Source: Talaromyces rugulosus | Taxonomy: Eukaryota; Ascomycota; Eurotiomycetes; Eurotiales; Trichocomaceae | Length of the DNA stretch: 64,000 nucleotides | NCBI RefSeq assembly: GCF_013368755.1 | Contig: NC_049561.1 | Span: forward strand, 6,138,001-6,202,000 | Direction of reading: 5' to 3' | Shown: positions 22,362-33,619 of the stretch, one piece after another | Layout of the letters: each line of letters starts with the position of its first letter | How positions within the stretch are numbered: position 1 is the stretch's first letter | Translations under genes and position numbers: made by a program | The notes under the pieces: generated by a model | What the model saw: only the letters and a program-made list of their open reading frames with translations | The model's database searches: none | Told to the model about the DNA's origin: nothing

Positions 22362-23397
22362 CGTATTTAATCTTGTTCCTTTCTTTTCACTCTTCTGAAG
22401 TTAGCACGAAATGAATTATTCTTTCTGGTGAAGGTTGAGTTCGGGGTTGAGCGGCCTAGCGGGACAAAAAAATTTATATATGCTCGGGAAGGACCAGACG
22501 ACACCGCCGTCCGGAAATGATCATTCATATTCGCTTCCAATGGTGATGCATTTTCAAAGCCTCTTTTCCCCCGCGAAATGGACCAGCAAAGGCAGGATAA
22601 AAAATAATGCTTAAAAAAAATAAGCTCAAAACTCACACTGGTCAAGCCACCTCTTAACGCGTCTAGATCTGCGGAGAAAATTGATTAATATTGGTGAACG
22701 TTTCAAGAACCTTGTGCGAAAAAACCACTAATAGCTAGTAGCCACCAATAAATATCCTTGACTTTTTGTTTTCGTCTCTTTCTTATTTTTTCATAACTAG
22801 CGAATCATAATGCATCATGCGATGGGTCATGGAGGGCGATGTTTAAAGGAAGAAAGGAAGATGGAAAGAAAATAGATAGATACTTACACGACACTTCAAA
22901 AACCTCAACTCACTCCTAGCCCACCAACAGACCACGAGCAAAATAAAAATAGAAAAAAAATATTCAACGAATAAAATATGTTTGTTTTTTCCCAGTAAGT
23001 AGAAAACGTAAGGGAAAGAAAAGAGAAGAAAAAGAAAAAGAAAATGGACCCCTCCACTACCGTAGATCCTCTCTTTCTCTCTACAGCCACACAGAAAAAT
23101 TTCCTTGAGAGAAAACGGAAAAAAAAAACTTTACTTTTCCGTGCTTTTCCGAATTGCGTAAAGTGTGAATATTTTTTGCATTATCCCCAGATTGGCGTTG
23201 TGCACGGGCCGGATTGGGGGTCTAGCCCTTGGTTTAGGGCGATACAATAATATGGCATACAGCTTTTTTACAACATGCGTCATAGGCAGGTGTTTAACGA
23301 TACATTAACATCTTCATTGTCGTATGAAATTAGTTATAAACTAAACAGCGCAGGGTATTCTCTCTTTTCTCCTTTTGATTTGTTTTGGTACATTTTT
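22362..23397. promoter_or_regulatory. Upstream region of the CCHC gene and uap1 3' region
   Basis: About 1.04 kb between two minus-strand genes, AT-rich, with A-rich runs on the plus strand near 22,940-23,130. It should contain the CCHC-gene promoter and leader plus the uap1 3' UTR. No coding sequence or RNA gene is recognised. Confidence 0.45.
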
Positions 23398-25014
23398 TTA
23401 TTCCTTCTCGACGACAGCTGTTGCGCGGACTTCCTTGCCTTTCAAGAATTCTAGACCTTCGCCTCCCTGTAAAACAAAATTAGACATGGAAATAAACGAC
23501 CTCTGAATGCAAAACTTACGTAGCTGATCAGCGGAGACACTTCGACGCCAGCGTTGTCGCCTTCGGTGACGACAATTCCGCCGGCTTGTTCAATCCAGCG
23601 CTTGCCCTGCAGCATAATATCCCTCTTACTCGTGTCTGGGTCGTCTTCACCCTTGCCTCGGGCATTCTTGAGCGGGGAGAATTCGTCTTCACGTCGGACC
23701 TCGATGCTGGCAAATTTGTCAAGCGGCGTGAGCGGGAACACGTCAAACACAAACTGTTCCAGCTTGATGCCGTTGGGCGATTCGGGCTTCACGGTTCCTC
23801 CCGTTGCTAAATCCACAGACGGGATCTTCTTGCGGGCTACGTGATGGGGCAGCTTGTGAACCCATGATTCGATCGATTCCAGGAATCGGAATGAGTAGTA
23901 GTGGTTGACAATATTGGCGGCGCGGAACTTGAGCACTCCCGGGTGTTCAGGGTCGATGGCTTCCGCCGTCGCCTTGTCAATCTCGGAATATTCCACCACG
24001 TCGGGCTTTCCGTTCTTCTGGAGAATCAATCCCACAGATTCGGTCGCATTTCGTTTACGCACCACCTTGGTGGCAATGTCGACGTTCTTGGAGGCTGCAA
24101 AGCCGATGAAGATCGGGTCTGCTACACGGGCAAGGCAGTTGTCCACACAGTAAGTATGGACGTGCTCGATGCCGCGTTTCCGCATATCTTCCCTGACGCC
24201 GGAGGTGATGAGGGCTTGGTAAATACCGCCGTTGCCGTCGGGAGCGACAGCAACCTGGTCCTTGTTAGTTTTTTCCTAGTTGAGCTGCCAATGTATAACG
24301 TACCTTGGACTTGCTCTCCAGAAGAATCTTTCCGTCATTGGAGATGCAGGGCAACACGCCCTGTTCAAAGAACTTAATGTTTTCCTTGTCGAGACCAAAG
24401 AAGTTGTTCTTCTGGAAAAACTCCTCGGTCGGCTTGTTGGTCGGACCACTGGTCATGACGTACCACGGCACCACTGCCTTCTTGTTGGACACCTTCTCTG
24501 CAAGGCCCTGGATCTTTGCAATGCGCTCTGCCTGGATCTGGAAGAGAGTCTTGTGGCTGGGAAGACCGATATCGAAGCACCCCTTGGGGTCCGAGCTGCC
24601 GAGGCGGGTGCCCTGCCCACCGGCCATGAGGACGACAGCCACCTTGTTCTCCGCGACAATCTTGAGACCCTCATCGTAATATCGCTGCAAATCGCTAGGA
24701 TCCGAGTCTAGAACGGATGCTGTAGCCGACGCGGGCAGAGGTTCGAGCTTGGCGGGCTCAGATGAGGCCTTGGGCGGGTTGAGAGCGATGTCGGCTAGCT
24801 CGTTGATGCGGTTGGGGTTAAAGGTCTGGAGCTGCTGGAAGAGCAAGCCCTTTTCGGCGGACTGCAGCTCTTCGTAAAAAGTAAAGACGTGGCCCTGACC
24901 GGCGCTCTCGTATTTGGCCTTGAGCTGCTGGAACTCCTCAGCAGAGGGCTCGCTGGGGCCATCCTGAGCTTTGCCCTGGATCTTGCTCAGGATGTTTTGG
25001 ACAACGGCAGCCAT
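23398..25014 (-). CDS. uap1: UDP-N-acetylglucosamine pyrophosphorylase
   Basis: Three exons: 25014-24304, 24254-23520 and 23466-23398, 504 residues. The enzyme makes UDP-GlcNAc from GlcNAc-1-phosphate and UTP, the donor for chitin, GPI anchors and N-glycans. The uridyl-binding loop [20 protein letters not shown] is at about 127-146. Further signatures are [62 protein letters not shown] and [12 protein letters not shown]. The C-terminal exon gives [13 protein letters not shown]. Length fits eukaryotic UAP1 (about 490-520). Both introns are short and phase 0. In the upstream region three CCAAT boxes lie 300-407 bp from the start. Confidence 0.96.
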
Positions 25015-25974
25015 TTTGGGTTGGTGCGGGGAAGATGCTCAATTGAAAGGGATAACACAACACAGCACTCAGCACGGTGCCAAGAAAGAGAAATAGATAG
25101 AAAGAAGACTGGAATTGAATTGACTCGACACCGGTCTTGCAGGACGGACGTCAAGGATAAAATAAGAAGAGAGTTGAAGCTCGGTCGGTTGTTTATGTCT
25201 CAGATTATTCCTGGGAACAAAACAGCCCACACCGCCCAGCAGCTAATGGCGGGAGTGATTCACATGCCGCCGGCGGGGCGCTTTACCTAGTCAAGCCCCA
25301 AGTGGGTCCCCGGCCAATGGGGATGCTGCCCTTGGAACGAGGGCGGACAGACAGCCAATAGCCTGTCTGACTGCCCGCCGAAGCGGGGCACGTGGAGGGG
25401 CAAATCGTGGCGTAGTCCAATGGCCTGGCAGATGTAGTATCATTTTTCTTGACGTATATATTTAGATTATTATTACTATTATGTATTCTTAGACACCTGA
25501 GCGTCATGTCGCATTCTATGTTTCAAAAAGGAATCGGTTGGTATAACGTCAGAATTTGGCAGACTCAGCTACGGGAATTGGACTTTGACAGGGCGGACTC
25601 CTGTGCTTATGACGCATTCCAGTCCTTCGTACTACTGGTATCTACTACATTAGTACATATCACGCTATTTAGCGGCAGAATGGGGTCAATGGACCAACTG
25701 AGAAAAAGGGGCTCTGTGACTATCGATTGTTGTGGCTGTACCTTGGTCTGTGGCTTGTTACGTGAAGGGATGCTGACAGGAATGGTTTTGGCACTATTAA
25801 GTCCCCCCTAAAAAATTTTCATACTACCTAGAAATAAATCAATAATACTAGAAGTACTACTAATAATAAAAGTGTGAGGAAGTTGTTGTAAAAAGCAAGC
25901 AACTGGCTTTCTGGTTGGTAGAATGGATCTTGACATTACGTCAGATCTAGATTCAAATAATGACCTCCGGAGCC
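25015..25974. promoter_or_regulatory. uap1 upstream region with three CCAAT boxes
   Basis: 960 bases between the uap1 start and the tRNA. CCAAT pentamers on the plus strand lie at 25314-25318, 25355-25359 and 25417-25421, next to GC-rich sequence and a GGGCACGTGG-type E-box near 25,385. This cluster is a reasonable activation region for uap1, read from the opposite strand. No coding sequence is supported. Confidence 0.5.
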
Positions 25975-26062
25975 GCCTGGATAGTTCAGAGGTAGAATTC
26001 TTGTTTTGGGAACAATCAGTCTAAATTATAAGAGGTCCTGGGTTCAATTCCCAGTTCAGGCC
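25975..26062 (+). tRNA. tRNA-Pro(UGG) with a 16-nt intron
   Basis: A full cloverleaf can be drawn. The acceptor stem GCCTGGA (25975-25981) pairs with TTCAGGC (26055-26061, one G-T), with discriminator C at 26062. The D arm is GTTC/GAAT. The anticodon stem CTTGT (26000-26004) pairs with ATAAG (26028-26032). The anticodon TGG is at 26007-26009, followed by G37. The variable region is AGGTC. The T arm is CTGGG-TTCAATT-CCCAG. The intron is 26011-26026, at the canonical position after base 37. The T arm and C discriminator resemble yeast tRNA-Pro(UGG), which also has an intron. T-runs at about 26067 and 26077 can serve as RNA polymerase III terminators. Confidence 0.93.
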
Positions 26063-26302
26063 CGATATTTTTGTATATTTTTGTGGCCTAGGTCAGGAAT
26101 TCCCTCCCCTTAAGCTTTGTTTCTCTCTGCATGTTTCTTTGTGCACTAGGTATCGCAGCGAGATATTACTCCGTATTTCCAGCTGAATGCCAACGATGTA
26201 CATTCCAATTGGCCAATGCGCAAGTAAGCAACGCTCATCTTGTTGATTCATAGATTTTTATTATTACATCACATTTTGATTCCAGTAATCGTATCGTACA
26301 TT

Positions 26303-27853
26303 TCACCTGCGCTGTCGGTCTTGTTCTCTGCGATTGTAAGATCCCCGACCCCTCTCGCGACCCCCATCTCGGTCATGGCGCCGTCGGTCATCACGTCTGT
26401 CATCATCTCTACCTCGGTAAGACCCCTGCCGGGGGCTACGACTGCGTGACCTTTCAGGCCGTGCTGATTTGGTGTCCGTGTCTGGACGCCGGCGCATCTC
26501 GTCCTTGTCAAAGACCATGCCGTAACGGTCAGGGCGACCACGGTTGTCAGCAGCACGGTATTGGCGTTTCCGTTCAAGACTCGATATACCGCCGAAGCCG
26601 CCGCCTTGTCGTTTGGAAATCGTAGCTTGTCGCCAGGTGTCGGAGAGCTTGGAGACCTAGAAACCAGAGGTTCAGTATAGACCGTCAAAGAAGAACGAGG
26701 AGACCAGCATACACTCTGTGAGAAATCGACGTGAATTCGATGATCGTCAATCAAGACGCCCTCCATCTTGAAATAAGCTTGCTCACAGTCCTTTTGGTTG
26801 TCGAATTCAATAAACGCATATTGCAAACTATCTCCTGTTCGTTTGTCGCGAATCACTTCACACGACAGGATCTGTCCAAAGCGACTGAAGATCAACTGTA
26901 AATCTTCGTCTACAATGACGTTAGTTAGAGAGATATATATAGAGAGAGAGAGAGGAAAAAAGGAATTGGGCTCACCCTGAGTGACGGGATTGAGTTTGCA
27001 GACAAAAAGCACATTCTCTGGGGGCTTCACTTCGGCAAAAGGAAGGTCTCCCACCATTTCCAGAGTCAAAGCTTGAGCTCGTGCTTCCCGTTCTCGTCGA
27101 AGTTTCTCCATTGCTTCTTCATCCATGTCTTCGTCCAGATCTTCGTCATCGGCGATCCGAACGGTGGCTAATTGGGCCTTGGACGGCACCGGGCTTTCAG
27201 GAGGTTCATTCAGGCCGGGCGGGTCGTCATAAGGATCATCGAGAATCACTGTGTGCCGGATACGAATATCCTTGAGAGGTCTACCGTTGTCATCGATAAA
27301 AGACTCATTTATCTTCTCAAGGACATCGAAGCCTTCAACCACCTTGCCGAAGATGGCCGCCTTGCCATCCAGGTAATCCAGACTATCGCCCAGCGTAATA
27401 ATGAACTGACTGCCCGCCAGACGCTCATCCGGGTCAGTCGAAGAGGGTGCCGTTGCCATGCTCACGGTTCCCCTTTCTGTGTGTTTTAATTTGGGCGGTA
27501 TTTCAACGGTGAACGTTTTGTGCGAAGGGCCGCGCAGGAGACCCCATATCGAAGAGCCACCATCGCTGTCGGAGGAGCCAGGTCCGATTGGATCGCCAGT
27601 TTGAAACGTGAAATTCTTTTGGACACTGTGCACCGGGGAAAAGTTGTAATACTTGACTTTGCATAGCTTGAGGAAGCTAACAGGGAGATCTTAGTTCACA
27701 TTCAGTTACTTTTTGCTTGTACGACAAAACCGACAAGCACTTGGGAGGGGGGAAGAAAAAAGGGGCGACTCACTTTTCGCAGGCCTTGGGAGACACGTCC
27801 ACCAGCAGGTCGATGACCAGGTCACCCAGCGAGGTCTCGAGTAGCACGCTCAT
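26303..27853 (-). CDS. cyp6: Cyclophilin-RRM protein (PPIL4/Cyp6 type)
   Basis: Four exons: 27853-27774, 27676-26976, 26909-26713 and 26656-26303, 443 residues. The N-terminus [19 protein letters not shown] begins a cyclophilin domain (1-170). Then come an acidic linker, an RRM (about 245-320: [20 protein letters not shown] ... QYAFIEFD), and a basic RS/RD-rich tail. The order is that of PPIL4/Cyp6, a nuclear, splicing-associated cyclophilin. The catalytic Arg of active cyclophilins (FHR motif) is replaced ([10 protein letters not shown]), and the active-site His after LDGK is Ala ([10 protein letters not shown]). Isomerase activity is therefore doubtful, as known for this subfamily. A GA repeat lies in intron 2. 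The start is the first ATG and yields the canonical N-terminus. Confidence 0.93.
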
Positions 27854-30072
27854 GGTGGTGGTGGGAGGGCGCAAACCCCAGACAACGCGGCGCGATCGTT
27901 GTGTGCACAAATGCCAGAGACACGGCAGGGAGGCGACTTCGATGTGTGGAAGGATGTAATCGTTCTATTCTTTGTTTTGACGTGAGCTTTCTTTTCAGCG
28001 TGGGAGCACAGTGTGAGAGTCGCGGGTAAAGGTTCAGGTTTACCTTGAGGTGCGACGCCAATAAAACGAGCGACTCCGAGGCTCCGCGGCGGGCGCCTTC
28101 CGCACCAACGGTCTCGGCCTAGGATGATGCCTTCTGCTCCCTCCATGCACGCGCTCTGCTGCGTCGCACAAGGCCCATACAGTCTCTCTGTTGTGCTAGT
28201 GACCTATTTCCACGCAAATTCGTGTGTCGGGTTCAGCGAATTCCGACTGCTTGTCGAAAATGGACGCCTGTAACGCCAGCAGTCGGCATCGGAGGCTGGT
28301 CCTCTGGAGTCATAGTCCGACTGGGCTTGCCCTGGTTTTCTGCTCCTCATGGCCATACAGTTGTGCTATTTAAGGCAGCTGTTTCCTGCAATAGCGTGCT
28401 TGTTTTTAAACAAGGCTGACTTGGGTCACGCAAAGACCCGTTCTGACCAGGGGCCAACCTCCCCATATAGCTGTCGACTGTTCGCAATTCTGTTTTTGGA
28501 CTCGAACAGGGGAAGTCGGTTGGGATCACAATAACCGTGCAACTCGATTACGACTTGGCCTTGGCTTTGCAGCCAATCTGGTTCAATGGCCATTCATGAT
28601 GTGCTAAGACCTTGAAAAAAGGACCATTCAGCTACGTACGCCGTTGCGGTTAATTCCCGACCACGCTACCAGCTCAAAGTGAGACAATGATGATTCTACT
28701 TGTGGAGGGGCCTGTAGAGATATTACGTCCAGAGCTGCGCCGTACCAGCCATGTATCCTTTTGTCCCCCGGTGAATGACAAAACGAAATCATACCCTGGC
28801 AAATTTTACCACCGTGTAAGACCTTTTGAGAAACACGGACAAAATAACCTTATTCCGGACACAAGCTGTCCAACAGCTTTAACAGTATATTGTGTCATTG
28901 CTTTACGTGTGGAGATTCAAGATTCGATTTCTAGAACAAGACTATGGGATAGCGGCATGGCTGGGCAATGTGGGCTTTGTGGTTTCTGGCATCCCAGGCC
29001 AGCCCGATGAGCCTCATGAAGAACATTGATCGAAAACAACACTCACACGGGGTCTTTTTCTTACTTCCCAAAACTAACGCTACATCCATTGGATCAGGGT
29101 CGCCGATATCCCTGTCTGGATGGGTCCGGGACACGTTCATGATGGTTTGAGATGATTCAGAACAGAGAACAGGGGCATCCAACGAGCTTAGGCCATGCCG
29201 ATAGCGAACAACCATGTATGTGTAACCGCCAATCATTTTTTTTCCGGCTTCCGTGTTTGCTTGATTTCTGGGCATCGCAGCCAGCGGAGATCCAATATCC
29301 CTGTCGGGAGGCTTATAGTAGTCAATACGCCGCGTTCTCTAACCTTTCTTCTTCGCCTTTTCTTTTCTTTTCTCTTTTCTCCGGTTACATCGTCTAGTAA
29401 GACCCACTCTAGGTCTTGTGCTGTACCGGAACCCCGGTCGCCTGAGAGCCATTGCCATTTTCTGACATGGTTAAGCCACGTTGACAGTGGCATCTCTTGA
29501 CCATGCTTGATTAGGCTTTTACACATGGGCATTGTCATTCTATACTTTCTCAGAGAGGTCTTGCTCTTGGAACCGACACACCTGCAAGGTGCGGTGTGAC
29601 AACAAGTCTGTGAAACAAACTCCAATATATGAGCCAAGGCAATGACCCAATCTGCGAGACTACCTATCCGATGTATCTTGTGGATATGCTTTCCTCTCCA
29701 GATACCCACTCTCTCAAACAGACGTGTCCCAGTTCCACCCAGTACGACAGACCCTAACCATACCAGTCACTCTAGCCTGAAATGGGCGATTCAAACCCCC
29801 AGTTGATGGATACTTCCGACATCAGTCAATTTTGTACTGGTGGACAACCCCGGATATACCAACAGTAATGTAGCAGGTTGAATCTATGATTTCTTTTGGC
29901 TTATAGATAAGTCTTGTCCTGGGACAAGACTATCTTGTATATCCGTAGCTTCTTAGCTTTTTGTTTTGCTATCTCCCAGATGCACTTGGACTTTATCAAA
30001 TTCTACTCTTCTTCTTCTTGCTTGTCCCTCTCTACTTACTTTTGAGAGACAAGCTGAACATACCTTAAGGCA
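27854..30072. promoter_or_regulatory. Upstream regions of cyp6 and of the Zn2Cys6 gene
   Basis: About 2.2 kb separating two divergent genes. The left end is GC-rich (cyp6 promoter). Mixed sequence follows, and a polypyrimidine stretch lies at about 29,340-29,385. A 22-nt near-palindrome is at 29910-29931. Frames at 28687-29010 and 29233-29709 show no family features, no splice support and composition like the surrounding DNA. I find no transposon ends or terminal repeats. Confidence 0.5.
29910..29931. promoter_or_regulatory. Inverted repeat upstream of the Zn2Cys6 gene
   Basis: Perfect 10-nt arms AGTCTTGTCC and GGACAAGACT are separated by TG. They lie 142-264 bp upstream of the two candidate start codons. 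It could be a dimer-binding site or a transcript hairpin; the sequence does not decide between these. Confidence 0.5.
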
Positions 30073-30174
30073 ATGTGCCGCAGATTGCTACATGAAGCTC
30101 CTGAACGAGGCTCGCCCAGACAACGAGACTCTTCGCAGGCACATACCAAACGACATTCTGTCGTAAAGCAAGAG

Positions 30175-31545
30175 ATGAGGCGAGCGAGCACAGACCCAGT
30201 TTCCTCCCATGGGGATCCGAACACCAAACCAAAACGCCGAATACAACTGGCTGTATGTTAACAGTTTTATGATCTTTTCATATATGGAACTGGCCGCTAA
30301 CTGATGCAGTGCACACGCTGTCGGCAGCGAAAGATCAGATGCAGTGGCGAATCACCTGAAGGTCTAGGATGTGAAAAATGCCGGGAAGCAAATAATGTAG
30401 ACTGCGTGTTTCTGAGAGTAGGATTGGCCCTTTTTTTCTTTCTTTCCAGAATGCTTATTCACTGATACAACCAGGCAGGATCAACAGCGATAGAGGCACA
30501 ACAAAGCACCCAGGTGTATAGAACTCTTCACCCAATGATGAGTAGCAGCAGCAATCTTGTCACGACTATGGTTCCGTCTCCTTATGGCAGTGACTCTTTG
30601 CAAAGTCTTCCCGCAGCGATGTCTACTTCTTCATCTCCGATGCTGCATACGACACAATCACAGTCCTTGTCAGATATGGGCGGCCATTACAGCCCGCCTA
30701 GTCCCTGGCCCAGAACAGGTCCAGTTTACCAGGTCAGTAGCTTGGTTGAGGACGTCTATGCAGCACCGTATGACTCTTCTTCGAGCTCAGCATACGTCCA
30801 CCCAGGAAGTTCGGCAATCAGCTATACGGGAGGAGGATATCGTAGTTCTTCTCCTCCATCGAGGGAGTGGGAAGCCAGCGGAAGCATGCTTCAATCAGCA
30901 GTTCTCTACAGCGAACCTGACATTGCTCCCTCTTCTTCCACGAGACAGAATTCATCGCCCTCGAGTGACATCCCATCTCTATTTCCCGTTGTGAACATGC
31001 TCTCCACGGGAGACGCACCCATCATCGGTGGTGCGAGCAGCAGCACAAATGACTCGGAACTGATTGGATCCGGACTTCCTTTCATGGCAAGCGAATACTT
31101 CGCATATCCCATGCACAGACCGAATAGCACAACAACGTCTTTTCGACCCAGGTCTTCTTCTACTTCTATTACCTCTGTGGTACCACCGCTCAAGTCGGAT
31201 TTGTCAACGTCTCCATTCTACGTAAACGATCCTCATGGCTCTTCTTCTGCAGTAACAGCAGCAGCAGCAGTCCCGATGAACCCTGTATATGACACAGTGG
31301 AACAATCGAACCCGTCGGAAGGGTCACTAGTGATGTCGTCCATGAGCGCCGGTCTGAAGGAAAGCCCGAGCGAATCCGGCTCTTACGAATATGTGAATGG
31401 TGAGCAGCACTACGGCAATGTTGAAGCGGACAACAGCAGTACTAGTGCTATACTAGGAAATCAGCAGGAGTATGACCATTTCAAAAAGTCGAACGACGAT
31501 CCGGCGGTCACGTACAATGATGCGTTTGAAGGGTTTTTGCAGTAA
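30175..31545 (+). CDS. Zn2Cys6 DNA-binding protein without a recognisable middle-homology region
   Basis: Three exons: 30175-30252, 30310-30417 and 30475-31545, 418 residues. An in-frame upstream ATG at 30073 would add 34 residues (452). The binuclear cluster is C27-X2-C30-X6-C37-X9-C47-X2-C50-X7-C58, preceded by the basic KPKRRIQLA. Intron 1 ends exactly before Cys27. The remaining 350 residues are Ser/Tyr/Pro-rich, of low complexity, with no fungal_trans domain visible and an acidic-aromatic end (NDDPAVTYNDAFEGFL). This suggests a short DNA-binding regulator rather than a typical 600-residue fungal activator. I cannot name it. Short CAG/GCA runs encode poly-Ala near residue 320. Confidence 0.82.
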
Positions 31546-32478
31546 TCTTTCTTCGGCAGGTCCGAATGTGGCGAGCAATCATGAGTATTAACAGTACCGC
31601 TTTTCATTATGGATCCCTTCGTTTCCGCCTCTTTTTAAATATACAAATTTTCACCTATATTTGATGCATCGGTTATAACCTTGATGCCTGCACAAATCTT
31701 CCAGAGCATGTCACTCATTTGTTCAACATGGCAAACCCTGGGGTTCAGGAAGTATACGAGCTTCACTAATCAGTTTTTTTCTCTATATGTTTTGACTTGT
31801 TTTCTCGTTCATTCCCTCTCGTTACACTGTCATAATTTGCTTTCTTACATGTATACCTCAGAAACCCTTACTCTTTTGATCTCTGGAGTTTCCGATATTT
31901 TGGATACTTAATTACCACTTCTGACTCATGGCGTTTATGGATGATACGTTTTTACCAACAATACATAATATGTTCATAATAATTCGGTCGTATGAGGGTG
32001 TTTAAAAGGTTTCATGTTATTAAAAACCAACTAGTATTGAGCTTTAAAAGAAAAAGGTTTAGACAGATTAAATCCCATGGATTTTTGTTATTTCCTAGGA
32101 TTGAATCAAGAAAAGAGTTCCCCCCTTTCCCTGATTCATGGTGTTATTGTTGTTCTTCAAATGTTGTTGTTGGTAGTAGTCATTGCACATCGAAAACACT
32201 CAAGAACGACGACAACAAGAACCAAAAGACGAACCGAACTTGTTTTTCCTCCGTCACAAAAAAAACAAACCCAAAAAGTCTTTCTATAGCAACACCGAGT
32301 AACACATTTTGGTTTTTTTTAAAAATGGAAAATGTTTTGTTTTTTTTGGTCTTGTCCATGCACAGAGTTTACAAGCATATTGCCCAAAGAGACAAAGTAA
32401 AAGATGAATCCCATATTCGTAAATCGATGCAAAACATCATCAACGCCCCCATCTCGGTCACCCAGGACGTGAAATAAT
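31546..32478. other. Convergent intergenic region
   Basis: 933 bases between the Zn2Cys6 stop and the rps24 stop, AT-rich, with T- and A-runs typical of 3' ends. No coding or RNA gene is supported. Confidence 0.5.
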
Positions 32479-33284
32479 CTAGTCCTTGCTCTTCTTGGGA
32501 CCCTTGGTCTTGGCGGTACCCCGGAACTTCTTGGAACGGTTCTTGCGTTGTTTGCCTGTAGACATTGCATGTTAGAAAAGATGTATTTTGGAGGAAAAAA
32601 AAAAAGAAATAGTAGACGTACGTTGCTGTCGGCTAGCCTTTTCAATCTTGGAAGCGGCGCCGATGCGGACGAGACGGTAGTGAGGCTCAAACTTCTTCAG
32701 AGCCTCGTGTGAGTCGTAGATGAGGGCGAAGCCGGTGCTCTTGCCACCACCGTACTGGGTGCGGAAACCAAAGACGGAGACCTGGTCCTTGTTGGCCTTG
32801 TAGAGATCGGCGAGCTTCTCGCGGAGCTCATCCTTCTTGACGTTGGCGCGGTTGGGGTGGAGGACGTCCCTGGGGGGTATTATATTAGAATGTGATTTTT
32901 TTTTTTTAGAGATGAAAATGCAAAATGCAAACAAATGGTGCAGCAGAATCCCAGCAAGATGTGAAATGCAATTCTCGATGCGTCGATACGAATAGAAGGC
33001 GAGAAACAATCCCTTTTTGATGTCGACCCATTCCACCAATGTCGAAATTTTCTCACTTTTGTCGATTCTTCACCCCATCTCATCAACCAAGTATGCTCAT
33101 ATGCTCATCCATGTTGTAAATTCATCTCTCGCTTCTATCCGTATCGCCGATCGAGAAATTGCACGCACCCAGGCCCAAGAAAAATGAGAGGAAAAGGAGA
33201 TGCTTACAAAACCATCTGCTTCCTGGCAAGGAGAGGGTTGCGGATGAACTTGCGCGTCCGCAAGGTAACGGGAGCGTCGGCCAT
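32479..33284 (-). CDS. rps24: 40S ribosomal protein eS24 (Rps24)
   Basis: Three exons: 33284-33208, 32869-32622 and 32555-32479, 133 residues, matching the family length of about 133-135. The N-terminus [20 protein letters not shown] is diagnostic. It is followed by [20 protein letters not shown], a [20 protein letters not shown] block, [11 protein letters not shown] and a basic tail of [13 protein letters not shown] type. The first intron is 338 nt, much longer than others in the window, as is common for fungal ribosomal-protein genes. I looked for a C/D-box snoRNA in it and saw no paired C and D boxes. It is divergent from efm3 with a 335-bp upstream region. Confidence 0.97.
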
Positions 33285-33619
33285 GATGTGTACTGTTTTG
33301 TCGATTGTCGAGAAAAGAAGTTGACAAAAAGGAACCGACAGCAGTAGGGGGGGGCGGGCGAGTTGTCGTTGGAGGTCGCTTGGTCGGAGTATCGAAATCG
33401 CACACAGAGAGTATTTTGGCGTTTTCGTGCGCGGGCGGCAAGTCATGTGGGCTCGAGTGCTCGGCTAGGGCCCGTCGGGGCGCGCTAGGACCGGAAAGGG
33501 GATAGCGTGGTTGTGACCGGCAGACAGCCAGTAAGATCGCGGGGAGCTTTCTCTCTATCCAGTTTGTAACGAGATACAAGTTCTTGATGATAGGCTGAGC
33601 TTCTGCGAGTGAAGGAACC
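33285..33619. promoter_or_regulatory. Divergent promoter region between rps24 and efm3
   Basis: 335 bases between two divergent starts. It contains a GC-rich core (GGGGGGCGGGCG near 33,350) and a pyrimidine-rich stretch on the rps24 strand. No canonical TATA is obvious. Confidence 0.55.

Noticed and set aside
28687..29010. 107-codon frame on the plus strand
   Set aside because: No recognisable domain and base use like the surrounding intergenic DNA; no splice partners.
29233..29709. 158-codon frame on the minus strand
   Set aside because: Translation has no family features; the KRKEKKRRRR stretch is the shadow of a CT-rich tract. Probably chance.
32870..33207. Possible intronic snoRNA in the 338-nt first intron of rps24
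   Set aside because: A TTGATGA-like string is present but no properly spaced D box (CTGA) or terminal stem could be found.
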